Made by a program: the position numbers and the translations under genes
Part shown: piece after piece, positions 48,483 to 58,161 of the stretch
Layout of the letters: each line of letters opens with the position of its first letter
How positions within the stretch are numbered: the stretch's first letter is position 1
NCBI GenBank assembly: GCA_963830205.1
Contig: CAWHLP010000010.1
Location: 1 to 64,000 of the forward strand
Source of the DNA: CAVSRC01 sp963830205
Lineage (GTDB): Bacteria > Pseudomonadota > Alphaproteobacteria > Rhizobiales > Kaistiaceae
Length of the DNA stretch: 64,000 nucleotides
Direction: 5' to 3'
Notes under the pieces: model-generated
Told to the model about the DNA's origin: nothing
Database searches by the model: none
What the model saw: only the letters and a program-made list of their open reading frames with translations

Positions 48483-50085
48483 TCAGCTCCTGAGGATGCT
48501 GCCCAGCACGCCGCGCACGATGGCGCGGCCGACCGAGCCGCCGAGCGAGCCGCCCATCTGCTTGCCGATGTCGGCCGCCAGGCCGCCGACGACGCGGGTG
48601 GTGACGGTGCGCGTCACCGAACGGGCGACCCGCTGGGTGGTGGTGAGCCTGCCGCGCCCCTGGTTGGTGCCGAGCACGCCGCCGAGCATGCCGCCGATGC
48701 CGCCCAGTATGCCGCCTGCCCCTCCCCCGGACTGGGTCGGCGGGGCCTCGCCTTGCTCCGCCGGCGGCGCGGTCTCGGTGGTGACCTTGGTCTCGACCCG
48801 GACGGAAAGGACCTCGAAGGCCGACTCGCGGTCGATCGCCTTGTCGTAGATGCCGCCGACGGGGCTGGCGGCGATCACCGCACGGCGCTCGTCGTCAGTG
48901 ATGGTGCCGATGCGCGAGGACGGCGGACGCACCAGCGTGCGCTCGACCATGGAGGGCACGCCCTTGTCCATGAGGGTGGAGACCAGCGCCTCGCCGACGC
49001 CGAGCTGGGTGATGACCTCGGCCGCCGAAAAGGCCGGATTGGGCCGGAAGGTATCGGCCGCGGCCTTGACCGCCTTCTGGTCGCGCGGGGTGAAGGCACG
49101 GAGCGCATGCTGCACGCGGTTGCCCATCTGGCCGAGCACGATGTCGGGCACGTCGAGCGGGCTCTGGGTGACGAAATAGATGCCCACCCCCTTGGAGCGG
49201 ATCAGGCGGACGACCTGCTCGATCTTTTCGAGCAGCGCTTTCGGCGCATCGTTGAACAAAAGGTGCGCCTCGTCGAAGAAGAACACCATGCGCGGCTTTT
49301 CCGGGTCGCCGATCTCGGGCAGTTGCTCGAACAGCTCCGACATCAGCCAGAGCAGGAAGGTGGCGTAGAGCCGGGGCGACTGCATGAGCTTGTCGGCCGC
49401 CAGGATATTGATGACGCCGCGCCCGGTGGTGGGGTCGGTGCGGATCATCTGCTTGATGTCGAGCGCCGGCTCGCCGAAGAAGTTGATGCCGCCCTGCTCT
49501 TCCAGCACCAAGCAGCTTGCGCTGGACGGTGCCGACCGTCGCCTTGGATACGTTGCCGTAGCGCGTGGTCAGGCTGGCCGCCTCCTCGGCGACGTGGGTG
49601 AGCATCGCCTGCAGGTCCTTGAGGTCGAGGAGCAGCAGCCCCTCGTCGTCGGCGACGCGGAAGGCGATGTTGAGCACGCCTTCCTGGGTGTCGTTGAGGT
49701 CGAGCAGCCGCGACAGCAAGAGCGGCCCGACCTCGGAGACGGTGGTGCGGATCGGGTGGCCCTCAACCCCGAACAGATCCCAGAAGACGACCGGAAATGC
49801 CGCGAACTTGTATTCGTCGGTGAAGCCGATGTCCGCGGCCCGCTTGGCGAGGAAGTCCTTTGGCGTGCCGGCTTCGGCGAGCCCGGCCACGTCGCCCTTC
49901 ACATCGGCGCAGAAGACCGGCACACCGGCGGCCGAGAAGCCCTCCGAGATCACCTGGAGGCTGACCGTCTTGCCAGTGCCGGTGGCGCCGGTGATGAGGC
50001 CGTGCCGGTTGCCGTAGCGCAACTCGATGTATTCCGGCTTCGTGCTCGTGCCGATGTAGATCTTGCCCTGCTCAAGAACCGTCAT
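48483..50085 (-). CDS. HerA-like ATPase (DUF853, YjgR family), one frameshift
   Basis: About 530 residues. N-terminal part: LEQGKIYIGTSTKPEYIELR, YGNRHGLITGATGTGKTVSL (Walker A), GVPVFCADVKGDVAGLAEAG. The frame breaks near 49510 (GCTTGG, one base too many) within RKLLVLEEQGG. C-terminal part: GINFFGEPALDIKQMI, RMVFFFDEAHLLFNDAPKAL (Walker B), KGVGIYFVTQSPLDVPD, LGQMGNRVQHALRAFTPRDQ. Gly-rich end (GGIGGMLGGVLG). Hexameric DNA-translocase-like ATPase of unknown role. The single extra base in an otherwise well-kept gene suggests a sequencing error. Confidence 0.9.
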
Positions 50086-50259
50086 GATTGCACCCTAGGA
50101 ATCCGAACCGGGAAGCAGACTAGTCGCAGCCTTCCCGTGCAGCAAACGCCGGCGTGGATAACATCGCGATGACACGTGCGTGATGCGGCGATTCAGGGCG
50201 TTGCCTGAGGTGTTTACACACGCGACGATGCAGCAATCGCGTTGAAAGAGGAGAAGAGC

Positions 50260-50703
50260 ATGCGGGTGAAAGTGGCGTTGATGGCCCTGGCCTTGAGTGC
50301 GGGGTTCACAGCGACGGCGTTGGCGGCGGACGACCCCATCCAGGCGCGCAGGGACGTCATGCGGAATAATCAGGAAGCGGCCAAGACCGCCTTCGGCATG
50401 ATCCAGGGGCAGGTGCCTTACGATGCCGCGGCCGCAGCGGCGGCGATGAAGGCGTTGCAGGACGACATGGCGACGTTCCCGACCCTGTTCCCGGAGGGTA
50501 GCGACCAGGGCAACACGCAGGCCGCTCCGGCGATCTGGCAGAACATGGAGGACTTCAAGGCAAGAGCGGCGCAGCTGGCGGCCGATGCCAAGCTCGCGGA
50601 AGCCGCGGCGCCGAACGGCCTCGACGCCTTCAGCGCGGCGGCAGGCGCGGTCGGCCAGGACTGCGGTGGCTGCCACCAGCTCTATCGCTTGAGGCGCAAC
50701 TGA
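50260..50703 (+). CDS. Cytochrome c' family protein
   Basis: 147 residues, ATG 50260 with GAGGAGAAG upstream. Signal peptide VKVALMALALSAGFTATALA. Four-helix bundle: IQARRDVMRNNQEAAKTAFG, then ATFPTLFPEGSDQG, and the C-terminal heme site GQDCGGCHQLYRLRRN (Cys-x2-Cys-His), where cytochromes c' carry it. Periplasmic; may bind NO or transfer electrons. Confidence 0.92.
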   Translation: MRVKVALMALALSAGFTATALAADDPIQARRDVMRNNQEAAKTAFGMIQGQVPYDAAAAAAAMKALQDDMATFPTLFPEGSDQGNTQAAPAIWQNMEDFKARAAQLAADAKLAEAAAPNGLDAFSAAAGAVGQDCGGCHQLYRLRRN

Positions 50704-50861
50704 TCCCAGCCGAAGCGCAAACAATCGCGTCCGCGCCGCGTGAGCGGATCACCGTTCCATGGAATCGGCGATCCGCTCTCGCTCTCTGTTTTCGCGCAAT
50801 TCCGGACAGAAAAGTGGTCGCCACTTTTCCTGCAATTGCTTTGGCCCGGCGCGGCCGTCTG

Positions 50862-52232
50862 TCATTCGGCCAGGGCGGCCAGGACGCGCGCCCATGAGCG
50901 GATGCCGCCGCGGAAGCTTGCGAGATCGTATTTCTCGTTGGGCGAATGGATGCGGTCGTCGTCCAGGCTGAAGCCGATCATCAGCGTGTTCATGCCGAGG
51001 ATGCGGCCGAAATCGCCGACCACGGGGATCGAGCCGCCGCTGCCGACAAGCGCCGGGTCCTTGCCCCATTCTTCTGCCAATGCCTGGCGCGCCCGCGGCA
51101 GCCACGGGCCGTCGAAGGGCAGGCGCAGGCCGGGGCTGCGCCCGTGGGCCAGGAACTCCACTTTGCAATCGCCCGGCACGCGGGAACGGACGAAAGCGCG
51201 GAAGGAATCCGCGATCTTCTGCGGGTCCTGATCGCCGACGAGGCGGAAGGACACCTTGGCCGAGGCCTTTGACGCAATCACCGTCTTGAAGCCGGCGCCG
51301 GTGTAGCCGCCGGTGACGCCGTTCACCTCGCAGGTCGGCCGCGACCAGATCTGCTCCAGCACCGAGCGGCCGGCCTCGCCGGCGGGAATGGCGAGGCCGA
51401 CGTCGCCGAGGAATCCGGCCGCGTCGAAGCCCAGTCCATCCCACTGGCGCTTGATGTCAGCGGGGAGTTCGCCGACGCCGTCATAGAAGCCGGGCAGCGT
51501 GACGCGGCCATCGGCATCGTGCAGCGCCGCCAGAATGCCGGACAGCACATGCAGCGGGTTGCGGGCCGCGCCGCCATACATGCCCGAGTGGAGATCACGG
51601 TCGGCGCAGGTGACGATCACCTCCTCGCCAACCAGACCGCGCAGCGCGACGGTGATCGCCGGGTGGCCGCGGCGCCACATGTCGGTGTCGCAGACGAGCG
51701 CCAGGTCGGCGGTCAGTTCCTTGGCATTGGCGGCCAGGAAGGGCGCCAGATTGGTGCTGCCCGATTCCTCCTCGCCCTCGAGCAGCATGGTGATCTTGGC
51801 CGGCAGCTTGCCGGTGACCGCCTTCCAGGCGCGCACCGCCTCGACGAAGGTCATCAACTGGCCCTTGTCGTCGGCGGCACCGCGCGCAGCGATCACCTCG
51901 ACGCCGTCGCGCTCGACGATGCGCGGTGCGAAGGGCGGCGCCTCCCAAAGGTCGAGGGGGTCGACCGGCTGGACGTCGTAATGGCCGTAGAAGAGGAGAT
52001 GGGGGCCGCCGCCGGCGTGGTGGCCGACGACGATCGGGTGGCCGGGGGTCGGCCGCGCGGCCGCATCAAAGCCGAGGCCGATCAGGTCGGCGGCCAGCCA
52101 CTCGGCCGCCTTGTGGCAGGACGGGGCATAGGCCGGGTCGGTCGAGATGCTTTCGATGCGCAGCAGATCAAACAGGCGGTCGAGGCTTGCCGGCAGGTTG
52201 GTGTCGATCCAGTCGAGGACGTCGGGGAGCAT
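50862..52232 (-). CDS. M20-family peptidase (dipeptidase/deacylase)
   Basis: 456 residues. Zinc-dependent: HLLFYGHYDVQPVDPLDLWE (first His, Asp), ARGAADDKGQLMTFVEAV (bridging Asp), MLLEGEEESGSTNL (Glu pair), LVCDTDMW, and FSLDDDRIHSPNEKYDLASF (last His). Lid domain GYTGAGFKTVIASKASAKVS. This form is usually annotated dipeptidase or ArgE/DapE-like; the substrate is not determined. Divergent neighbours give no clue besides the LuxR-type gene directly upstream. Confidence 0.93.
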   Translation of the reverse strand: MLPDVLDWIDTNLPASLDRLFDLLRIESISTDPAYAPSCHKAAEWLAADLIGLGFDAAARPTPGHPIVVGHHAGGGPHLLFYGHYDVQPVDPLDLWEAPPFAPRIVERDGVEVIAARGAADDKGQLMTFVEAVRAWKAVTGKLPAKITMLLEGEEESGSTNLAPFLAANAKELTADLALVCDTDMWRRGHPAITVALRGLVGEEVIVTCADRDLHSGMYGGAARNPLHVLSGILAALHDADGRVTLPGFYDGVGELPADIKRQWDGLGFDAAGFLGDVGLAIPAGEAGRSVLEQIWSRPTCEVNGVTGGYTGAGFKTVIASKASAKVSFRLVGDQDPQKIADSFRAFVRSRVPGDCKVEFLAHGRSPGLRLPFDGPWLPRARQALAEEWGKDPALVGSGGSIPVVGDFGRILGMNTLMIGFSLDDDRIHSPNEKYDLASFRGGIRSWARVLAALAE

Positions 52233-52346
52233 GGTGTTCTTGGCTTTCAGGGAAAGGTGACCGGCAGCAACGATAGCGGCGCCAGGGCGGCGCGAAAAGC
52301 CGATCCGTGATGGAGAGCGCGCGTGACGGCCGCCGGCGGCGATCCG

Positions 52347-53051
52347 TCACATCGTGATCTGGCCGTAGCGCAGGGCTTCGACCACGGTGTGCGTCTTGTT
52401 GGAGGCGCGCAGCTTCTCGCTGGCGTTCTGCAGATGGGCATGGACGGTGCGCTGCGAGATGGTGAGGATCGCGGCGATCTCGCCCGCGGTCATTCCCGTC
52501 GCCGAAAGCTCCACGACCTTGCGCTCCCGTCCGGAGAGTTCGCCCGGCCGCTCCGGGCGCAGATAGTTCAGCTTGAACAGGCGGCGGAAGGCGGCAACGC
52601 ACATGTAGTCGATCGCCAGGATCGCCGCCGTATCCACATCGAAATCCGTGCCGCCGCCCACGACAACGCCCTGATAGGGCAAGAAGGCACAGATCGGGAC
52701 GAGCATCAGCTTGCGCCGGCCGGCCTCGCCAAGGTGGCTGAGCAGGGCCGATTCGCCCAGCGGATCGTCGCGTTCCTCGTTCCACAGGAAGGCGCGGCGA
52801 GCCCGGAAGGCATGTTGCAGGACGGGGTCGCTGGCGGTGATCGCCGTGTGGCGATCGCCATGCAGATCGCCCCAGTTCAGCCGCAGGAGAAGCGGATCGA
52901 TCGGACGGCCGGGAAGCGGCATTCCCGACACCAGGATGCGATCCGCCCCGAATGCCTTGAAGGCGGCTTGGAGCGAATCCAGAACCTGCGCACCTGATGG
53001 CATCCCGCAGAAGCTTTCGCTTTGCGCGATCAGGTAGCCTTCGCTTGCCAT
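52347..53051 (-). CDS. LuxR-type regulator with autoinducer-binding-like domain
   Basis: 234 residues, ATG at 53049-53051. N-terminal part resembles the autoinducer-binding domain (LDSLQAAFKAFGADRILVSG, WNEERDDPLGESALLSHLGE, LMLVPICAFLPYQGVVVGGG). C-terminal HTH: LSGRERKVVELSATGMTAGE, IAAILTISQRTVHAHLQNAS. No LuxI gene in the window, so a LuxR solo that may hear signals made by others or by a distant synthase. It could also sense another ligand, as the pocket residues cannot be judged by eye. Confidence 0.85.
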   Translation of the reverse strand: MASEGYLIAQSESFCGMPSGAQVLDSLQAAFKAFGADRILVSGMPLPGRPIDPLLLRLNWGDLHGDRHTAITASDPVLQHAFRARRAFLWNEERDDPLGESALLSHLGEAGRRKLMLVPICAFLPYQGVVVGGGTDFDVDTAAILAIDYMCVAAFRRLFKLNYLRPERPGELSGRERKVVELSATGMTAGEIAAILTISQRTVHAHLQNASEKLRASNKTHTVVEALRYGQITM

Positions 53052-53307
53052 TTTGCCCCCACCCCGCCCCGCTTCAACTAGCGGCAGGTCTGCGTGGCAT
53101 TCAATTGTGGAAAGTGACACGGTCGCCCCCCGGCCGTTTTCTACTTCCCGTCTTCGGCATCATACGATCGGGCATTGACGTGGTACAAGCGGAAATGCCT
53201 GCAACACACTGGCGGCTGCGCACAATTCGGGCCGGCCAAAGTGGTTTGCCGGCATTGTCTGTAAGCGCGTATAAACCAACGGGTTTTCGCTTTGTTGTGG
53301 AGGCGGC

Positions 53308-54693
53308 GTGGGCTCTCAGAATGTGTTGATGACGGCACCCGTGCCGCTGGCCGGCGGATTTGCCGCCGCAACCGAGGATGATTGGCGGACGGCCGTCTCG
53401 CGGTTCAGCAGCCGGACCGACCAGGGCCCTGCCCCTCTCAGCGACGACGGCATTCCCATCGGCCCGATCTACCAGCGCGTTGCCGACGCACAGCCGGTCA
53501 CCGGGCGAACCCCCGGTCAGCCTTGGCGGATCATCCAGCGGGTCGACGGGGGAGAGGCGGCCACGGTGCTGTCCCTGTGCCGCGAGGAGATCACCGGCGG
53601 CGGCAATGGGGTCGCCCTGGTTTTTGCGGACAGCATTCATCCACTGCCGAGCCGGATGCCCGTGGATACGGCCGCCGCGCTTGCGGCCGGGCTCGCGGAG
53701 ATGCTGGCGGACGGCGTGTCCGTGGCGATCGACGCGGGGCCGCGCACGCCGGAAGTTGCTGCGGCCTTCCTGGCCGTCGCAGGGCATTGTGACCTCGCCT
53801 TCGACCCGGTGGCGGCGGTGGCCGCCGGCCGGCTGACGGACGCCAAAGCCACGGTCGCGGAACTCTCTGGCCTCGCCGCGCGCTCGACCGGGACGCTGAC
53901 GCTCGCCGATGGCCGCATCTGGCATGCGGCCGGGGCGTCGGAGGCGCAGGAACTGGCCGCGGTGCTGGCCACTGTGGTCGAGCACCTCCGCCTTTTCGCG
54001 GCGGCGGGCCTTGCCCCCGACCGCGCTGCGGGGCGCATCGGCGTGGCGCTTGCCGCCGACACCGACCAGTTCCTGACCATTGCCAAATTCCGTGCGCTGC
54101 GCCTGTTGCTCGCGCGCCTGCTCGAAGAAGCCGGTATCGAGGCAGAGATGCCGATCCATGCCGAGACCGCGTGGCGCGCGATGAGCCGGCGCGAGCCGCG
54201 CATGAACGTGCTGCGCGCTACGGGCGCGGTGCTGGCCGCTGCGATCGGCGGCGCCGATTCGATTACCGTTCTCCCCTTCGACGGGCTCGACGGCACGCCA
54301 AGCGCCGCCGCGCGGCGGCTGGCGCGCAATGCGCAGCTCGTCATCGCCGAGGAATCCCAGCTTCACCGTTTCGCCGACCCGGCCGCCGGGTCGGGCGCGG
54401 TGGAGGCGCTCACCGACGCGCTGGCGGAAAGGGCCTGGGGCCGGTTCCGCCATATCGAGATCGCCGGCGGCATCCTTTCGGCGCTCGCGGCCGGCACGTT
54501 GCAGAGCGAGATCGCCGCAGCGCGCGAGGCCCGCCTTGCCCGCGTCGCCGAGGGCGCCATCGAAATGGTCGGCGTCAATGCCTTCGTCGCAAAGACGGAA
54601 GAGCCTTCCTTCGCCGGCAGCGAGCGCCGAGCGGCCGCGGATGGAGCGCTGGTTTTCAGCCGGCTGGCGGAAAGCGCGGAGGCCGCGCCATGA
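53308..54693 (+). CDS. mutA: Methylmalonyl-CoA mutase small (beta) subunit
   Basis: 461 residues. GTG 53308 has GGAGG four bases upstream; an alternative ATG lies at 53329. TIM-barrel part with PWRIIQRVDGG, then IHAETAWRAMSRREPRMNVL, RATGAVLAAAIGGADSITVL with PFDG; C-terminal B12-domain remnant absent. Forms a heterodimer with ScpA and converts methylmalonyl-CoA to succinyl-CoA in propionate catabolism. ATGA overlap with the next gene. Confidence 0.93.
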   Translation: MGSQNVLMTAPVPLAGGFAAATEDDWRTAVSRFSSRTDQGPAPLSDDGIPIGPIYQRVADAQPVTGRTPGQPWRIIQRVDGGEAATVLSLCREEITGGGNGVALVFADSIHPLPSRMPVDTAAALAAGLAEMLADGVSVAIDAGPRTPEVAAAFLAVAGHCDLAFDPVAAVAAGRLTDAKATVAELSGLAARSTGTLTLADGRIWHAAGASEAQELAAVLATVVEHLRLFAAAGLAPDRAAGRIGVALAADTDQFLTIAKFRALRLLLARLLEEAGIEAEMPIHAETAWRAMSRREPRMNVLRATGAVLAAAIGGADSITVLPFDGLDGTPSAAARRLARNAQLVIAEESQLHRFADPAAGSGAVEALTDALAERAWGRFRHIEIAGGILSALAAGTLQSEIAAAREARLARVAEGAIEMVGVNAFVAKTEEPSFAGSERRAAADGALVFSRLAESAEAAP

Positions 54694-56858
54694 CCGGGCT
54701 GCCCGACTACACCAGGATCGCGTGGCGGCGGCCCGGCGGCCGCACCCTCCCCTCGCCCGCTTCCGAATGGCAGACGCCGGAGGGCATCGCCATCCCGCCG
54801 CTGGCGCGCGAGCCGCATGTTGCCGGCAGCGATTTCCTCGACACCTGGCCGGGCCTGCCGCCGTTTCTGCGCGGCCCCTACCCGACCATGTATGTCGAGC
54901 GGCCCTGGACGATCCGCCAATATGCCGGCTTCTCGACGGCGGAGGATTCCAACGCCTTCTACCGGCGCAACCTGGCCGGCGGGCAGAAGGGCCTGTCGGT
55001 CGCCTTCGACCTGCCGACCCATCGCGGCTACGATTCCGACAATCCGCGCATTGCCGGCGATGTCGGCATGGCGGGCGTCGCCATCGATTCGATCTACGAC
55101 ATGCGCACGCTGTTCGCCGGCATCCCGCTCGGCGAGATCAGCGTGTCGATGACCATGAACGGCGCCGTGCTCCCCGTTCTGGCGCTCTATGTGGTGGCGG
55201 CCGAGGAACAGGGCGTGGCGCAGAAGGCGCTGGCGGGGACCATCCAGAACGACATCCTCAAGGAGTTCATGGTCCGCAACACCTATATCTACCCGCCCAC
55301 CGCCTCGATGCGGATCGTCTCCGACATCATCGCGCACACTTCGGCCAACATGCCGAAATTCAATCCGATATCCGTTTCGGGCTACCACATGCAGGAGGCC
55401 GGGGCGACGGCCGACCTCGAGCTCGGCTATACGCTCGCAGACGGGCTCGAATATGTGCGCGTGGCGCGCGACGCCGGCCTGTCGGTCGACACGTTCGCGC
55501 CGCGCATCTCCTTCTTCTTCGGCATCGGCATGAATTTCTTCATGGAGGTGGCGAAGCTGAGGGCCGCACGCCTGTTGTGGGCCAAGCTGATGCAGGAGCG
55601 CTTCCAGCCTGAGGATCCGCGCTCGCTGATGCTGCGCACCCATTGCCAGACATCGGGCTGGTCGCTGGCCGCGCAGGACCCGTTCAACAACATCGTGCGC
55701 ACGCTGGTCGAGGCGATGGCGGCGACCCAGGGCCACACCCAGTCGCTGCACACCAATGCGCTCGACGAGGCGCTGGCGCTGCCCACCGACTTCTCGGCGC
55801 GGATCGCGCGCAACACCCAGCTCTACTTGCAGAAAGAAACGGGCACCACGCGGATCATCGATCCGTGGGGCGGCTCCTACCACGTCGAGCGGCTGACCCA
55901 CGAGCTGGCGCAGAAGGCGCTCGCCCACATCGCCGAGACCGACGCGCTCGGCGGCATGGCCAAGGCGATCGAGGCCGGCGTGCCGCAGACGCGCATCGAG
56001 GAAGCGGCGGCGCACACCCAGGCGCGCCTCGATTCCGGCCATCAGACGGTGGTCGGCGTCAACCGCTTCCGCCCGCCCGAAGAAGACCCCATCGACGTGC
56101 GCAAGGTCGACAATTCGGCGGTGCTGGCGGCCCAGATCGGCAAGCTGAAGGCATTGCGCGCCGAACGCGACGGCGCTGCCACCCAGGAGGCGCTGGCCGC
56201 CCTCAGCGACGCTGCGCGGACGGGAACCGGCAACCTGCTCAAGCTGTCGATCGACGCGGCCCGCGCCAAGGCGACGGTGGGCGAGATCAGCCTGGCGCTG
56301 GAGCGTGCCTTCGGCCGCTACCAGACCGAGGCGCATGCGATCAGCGGCACCTATGCGCACGACATGGACGACGCGGTGATGGCGCGAGTCGGCGGCCTCA
56401 TCCGCACCTTCCATCAGAACGACGGAAGGCCGCCGCGCATCCTGGTCGCCAAGGTCGGCCAGGACGGCCACGACCGCGGCCAGAAGGTGATCGCCTCGGC
56501 CTTCGGCGATCTCGGCTTCGAGGTGGACATCGGCCCGCTCTTCCAGACGCCGGAGGAAGCGGCCAAGCGCGCCGTCGCGGCCGACGTGCATGTCGTTGGC
56601 GTCTCGTCGCTTGCCGCCGGCCACCTGACGCTGGTGCCGGCGCTCAAGCGCGCGCTCGAGGCCGAGGGCCGGCCGGACATCATGGTGGTGGTCGGCGGCA
56701 TCGTGCCGGAGCAGGACTACAACGCCCTCTACGATGCCGGCGTCAGCGCCATCTTCACCCCCGGCACGGTCATCTCCGACGCTGCCGAGCGACTCATCCG
56801 CGATCTCAATCGCCGCCTCGGCTACGAGGAGGCGGACCGGGTGAACCTGGCGGTGTGA
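54690..56858 (+). CDS. scpA: Methylmalonyl-CoA mutase large (alpha) subunit
   Basis: 722 residues. PTMYVERPWTIRQYAGFSTA with EDSNAFYR, GQKGLSVAFDLPTHRGYDSD, ISVSMTMNGAVLPVLALYVV, YMGHTQSLHTNALDEAL-type block (GHTQSLHTNALDEALALPTD). C-terminal cobalamin-binding domain: ILVAKVGQDGHDRGQKVIAS (DxHxxG with the axial His), VVGVSSLAAGHLTLVP, VVVGGIVPEQDY. Catalytic subunit binding adenosylcobalamin and the substrate. Cytosolic. Confidence 0.95.
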   Translation: MTGLPDYTRIAWRRPGGRTLPSPASEWQTPEGIAIPPLAREPHVAGSDFLDTWPGLPPFLRGPYPTMYVERPWTIRQYAGFSTAEDSNAFYRRNLAGGQKGLSVAFDLPTHRGYDSDNPRIAGDVGMAGVAIDSIYDMRTLFAGIPLGEISVSMTMNGAVLPVLALYVVAAEEQGVAQKALAGTIQNDILKEFMVRNTYIYPPTASMRIVSDIIAHTSANMPKFNPISVSGYHMQEAGATADLELGYTLADGLEYVRVARDAGLSVDTFAPRISFFFGIGMNFFMEVAKLRAARLLWAKLMQERFQPEDPRSLMLRTHCQTSGWSLAAQDPFNNIVRTLVEAMAATQGHTQSLHTNALDEALALPTDFSARIARNTQLYLQKETGTTRIIDPWGGSYHVERLTHELAQKALAHIAETDALGGMAKAIEAGVPQTRIEEAAAHTQARLDSGHQTVVGVNRFRPPEEDPIDVRKVDNSAVLAAQIGKLKALRAERDGAATQEALAALSDAARTGTGNLLKLSIDAARAKATVGEISLALERAFGRYQTEAHAISGTYAHDMDDAVMARVGGLIRTFHQNDGRPPRILVAKVGQDGHDRGQKVIASAFGDLGFEVDIGPLFQTPEEAAKRAVAADVHVVGVSSLAAGHLTLVPALKRALEAEGRPDIMVVVGGIVPEQDYNALYDAGVSAIFTPGTVISDAAERLIRDLNRRLGYEEADRVNLAV

Positions 56859-56892
56859 GCGGAGAGAGACGCGGCTCTTTGCCCGCTCCTTC

Positions 56893-56998
56893 CGTCATCC
56901 TCCGCGAAAGCGGAGGATCGGCCGGCGGCCAAAAAGGGCGGTCATGGCTGCGTGACCCGATCCTCCGGTCGCGGCTTCGCCTTGCCGGAGGATGACGG
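56893..56998. repeat. Large inverted repeat GTCATCCTCCGCG...CCGGAGGATGAC
   Basis: GTCATCCTCCGCGAAAGCGG and CGATCCTCCGGTCGCGGCTT with GCCGGAGGATGACGG form a long-armed palindrome behind scpA. Same general build as the repeat types at 14226 and 14299, but a different sequence. It is the only dispersed repeat noticed between 17 and 64 kb apart from the MITE. It may also end transcription of mutA-scpA. Confidence 0.7.
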
Positions 56999-56999
56999 A

Positions 57000-57299
57000 G
57001 CACGCACGGTGCGTAGGTAATTCCATCGCTAGTTTTTCTTTAGAATACATATAAACTATTGATAACTATTTGCTTTCTGGAGTTCCTCCATTTATACGGG
57101 GCGCCCTGTCCGCGGAGACATGTCGCGTCGGCCTTGAACCGGCGCCGGTCGTGAAAGCCTCGGGCAGAGCCTGCGGATAAGCCTGTCTTCGTTGGCCGTG
57201 TCAGCGATCTCGCGGGTTGCCTGAACGACTACCTCGTGCCCAAGCCGCCGCGTTTCGCGTGCCGGCCGGCGGCACCGTTGCCGAGAAGGAACCGAGACG
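57000..57299. other. Upstream region of the efe operon with an AT-rich block
   Basis: A stretch at 57030-57080 (TTTAGAATACATATAAAC and TTGATAACTATTTGC) is far richer in A/T than its surroundings. TTTAGAA is the half-site of the ICE box bound by the iron regulator Irr, but the second half here is poor. It probably holds the efeU promoter; iron control is likely from the genes' roles, not shown by the sequence. Confidence 0.4.
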
Positions 57300-58161
57300 A
57301 TGGTCGCTGCGTTTCTGATCATGCTGCGTGAGGGACTGGAAGCCGCCCTCATCACCGGCATCATCGCGACCTATCTGAGCCAGACCGGACGCTCCGCCTG
57401 GCTGCCGGCGGTCTGGGTCGGGGTGTTCCTCGCCCTCGCCCTGTCGCTCTTCGTCGGCGCCGGCCTGCAACTCGCCAGCGCTGCCTTTCCGCAGAAGCTC
57501 CAGGAGCTGTTCGAAGGGGCGGTCAGGGCCGTCGCCGTCGTCGTCCTGGTGTGGATGGTCTTCTGGATGCGCCGCGCGGCGCGCTCCATCAAGGCGGAAC
57601 TGCACAGCTCCATCGATGTCGCGCTCTCCTCCGCCTCGGGCCAGAGCTGGGCGCTGACGGCCATGGTCTTCTTCGCGGTGGCGCGCGAGGGGCTGGAGTC
57701 GGTCTTCTTCCTGCTCGCCATCTTCCAGCAGAGCTCCGGCCCGGCGGCGCCGGCGGCCGCGTTTGCCGGCATCCTGGTTGCCGCTGCGGCTGGCTACGCC
57801 ATCTATGTCGGCGGAGCGCGGCTCAACCTGCGCCTGTTCTTCCGCTGGACCGGTGTGTTCATCCTGATCGTCGCTGCCGGGCTGGCGGCCGGCGTCCTCG
57901 GCAACCTGCACGAGGCGGGCCTGTGGAACAGCCTTGCAGGAACACGCCTACGACCTCAGCACCATCCTGCCCGAATCGAGCCTCATCGGCGTCATCCTCG
58001 GCGGTATCTTCAACTACCAGGAGGCGCCGACGGTCGGCGAGGCCGCCGTCTACGTCGCCTTTCTGGCGATCACCTTCTTCTTCTTCCTGCGCCCCGCGCC
58101 GTCTCCCCGACCTCGCCTGCAGGCCGCCGACCTCGGTGGGGACGCCAATGCCGGCTCCTGA
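57300..58161 (+). CDS. efeU: FTR1-family ferrous iron permease EfeU (one frameshift)
   Basis: About 286 residues, seven helices. Two REGLE motifs bind and pass iron: MLREGLEAALITGIIATYLS near the start and FAVAREGLESVFFLLAIFQQ in helix 4. The frame breaks near 57930 (CCTTGC, one T too many) and resumes LQEHAYDLSTILPESSLIG. The end ITFFFFLRPAPSPRPRL is typical. ATG 57300. It overlaps efeO by 14 bp. The extra base is likely a sequencing error or a small mutation; the other operon genes are largely intact. Confidence 0.92.

Noticed and set aside
54363..56624. 753-codon open frame opposite methylmalonyl-CoA mutase
   Set aside because: Antisense shadow; Arg/His/Asp-rich low-complexity product, while the plus strand matches a known enzyme throughout.
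57030..57080. Irr (ICE) or Fur box upstream of efeU
   Set aside because: Only the half-site TTTAGAA fits; the other half diverges, so it is not called as an operator.
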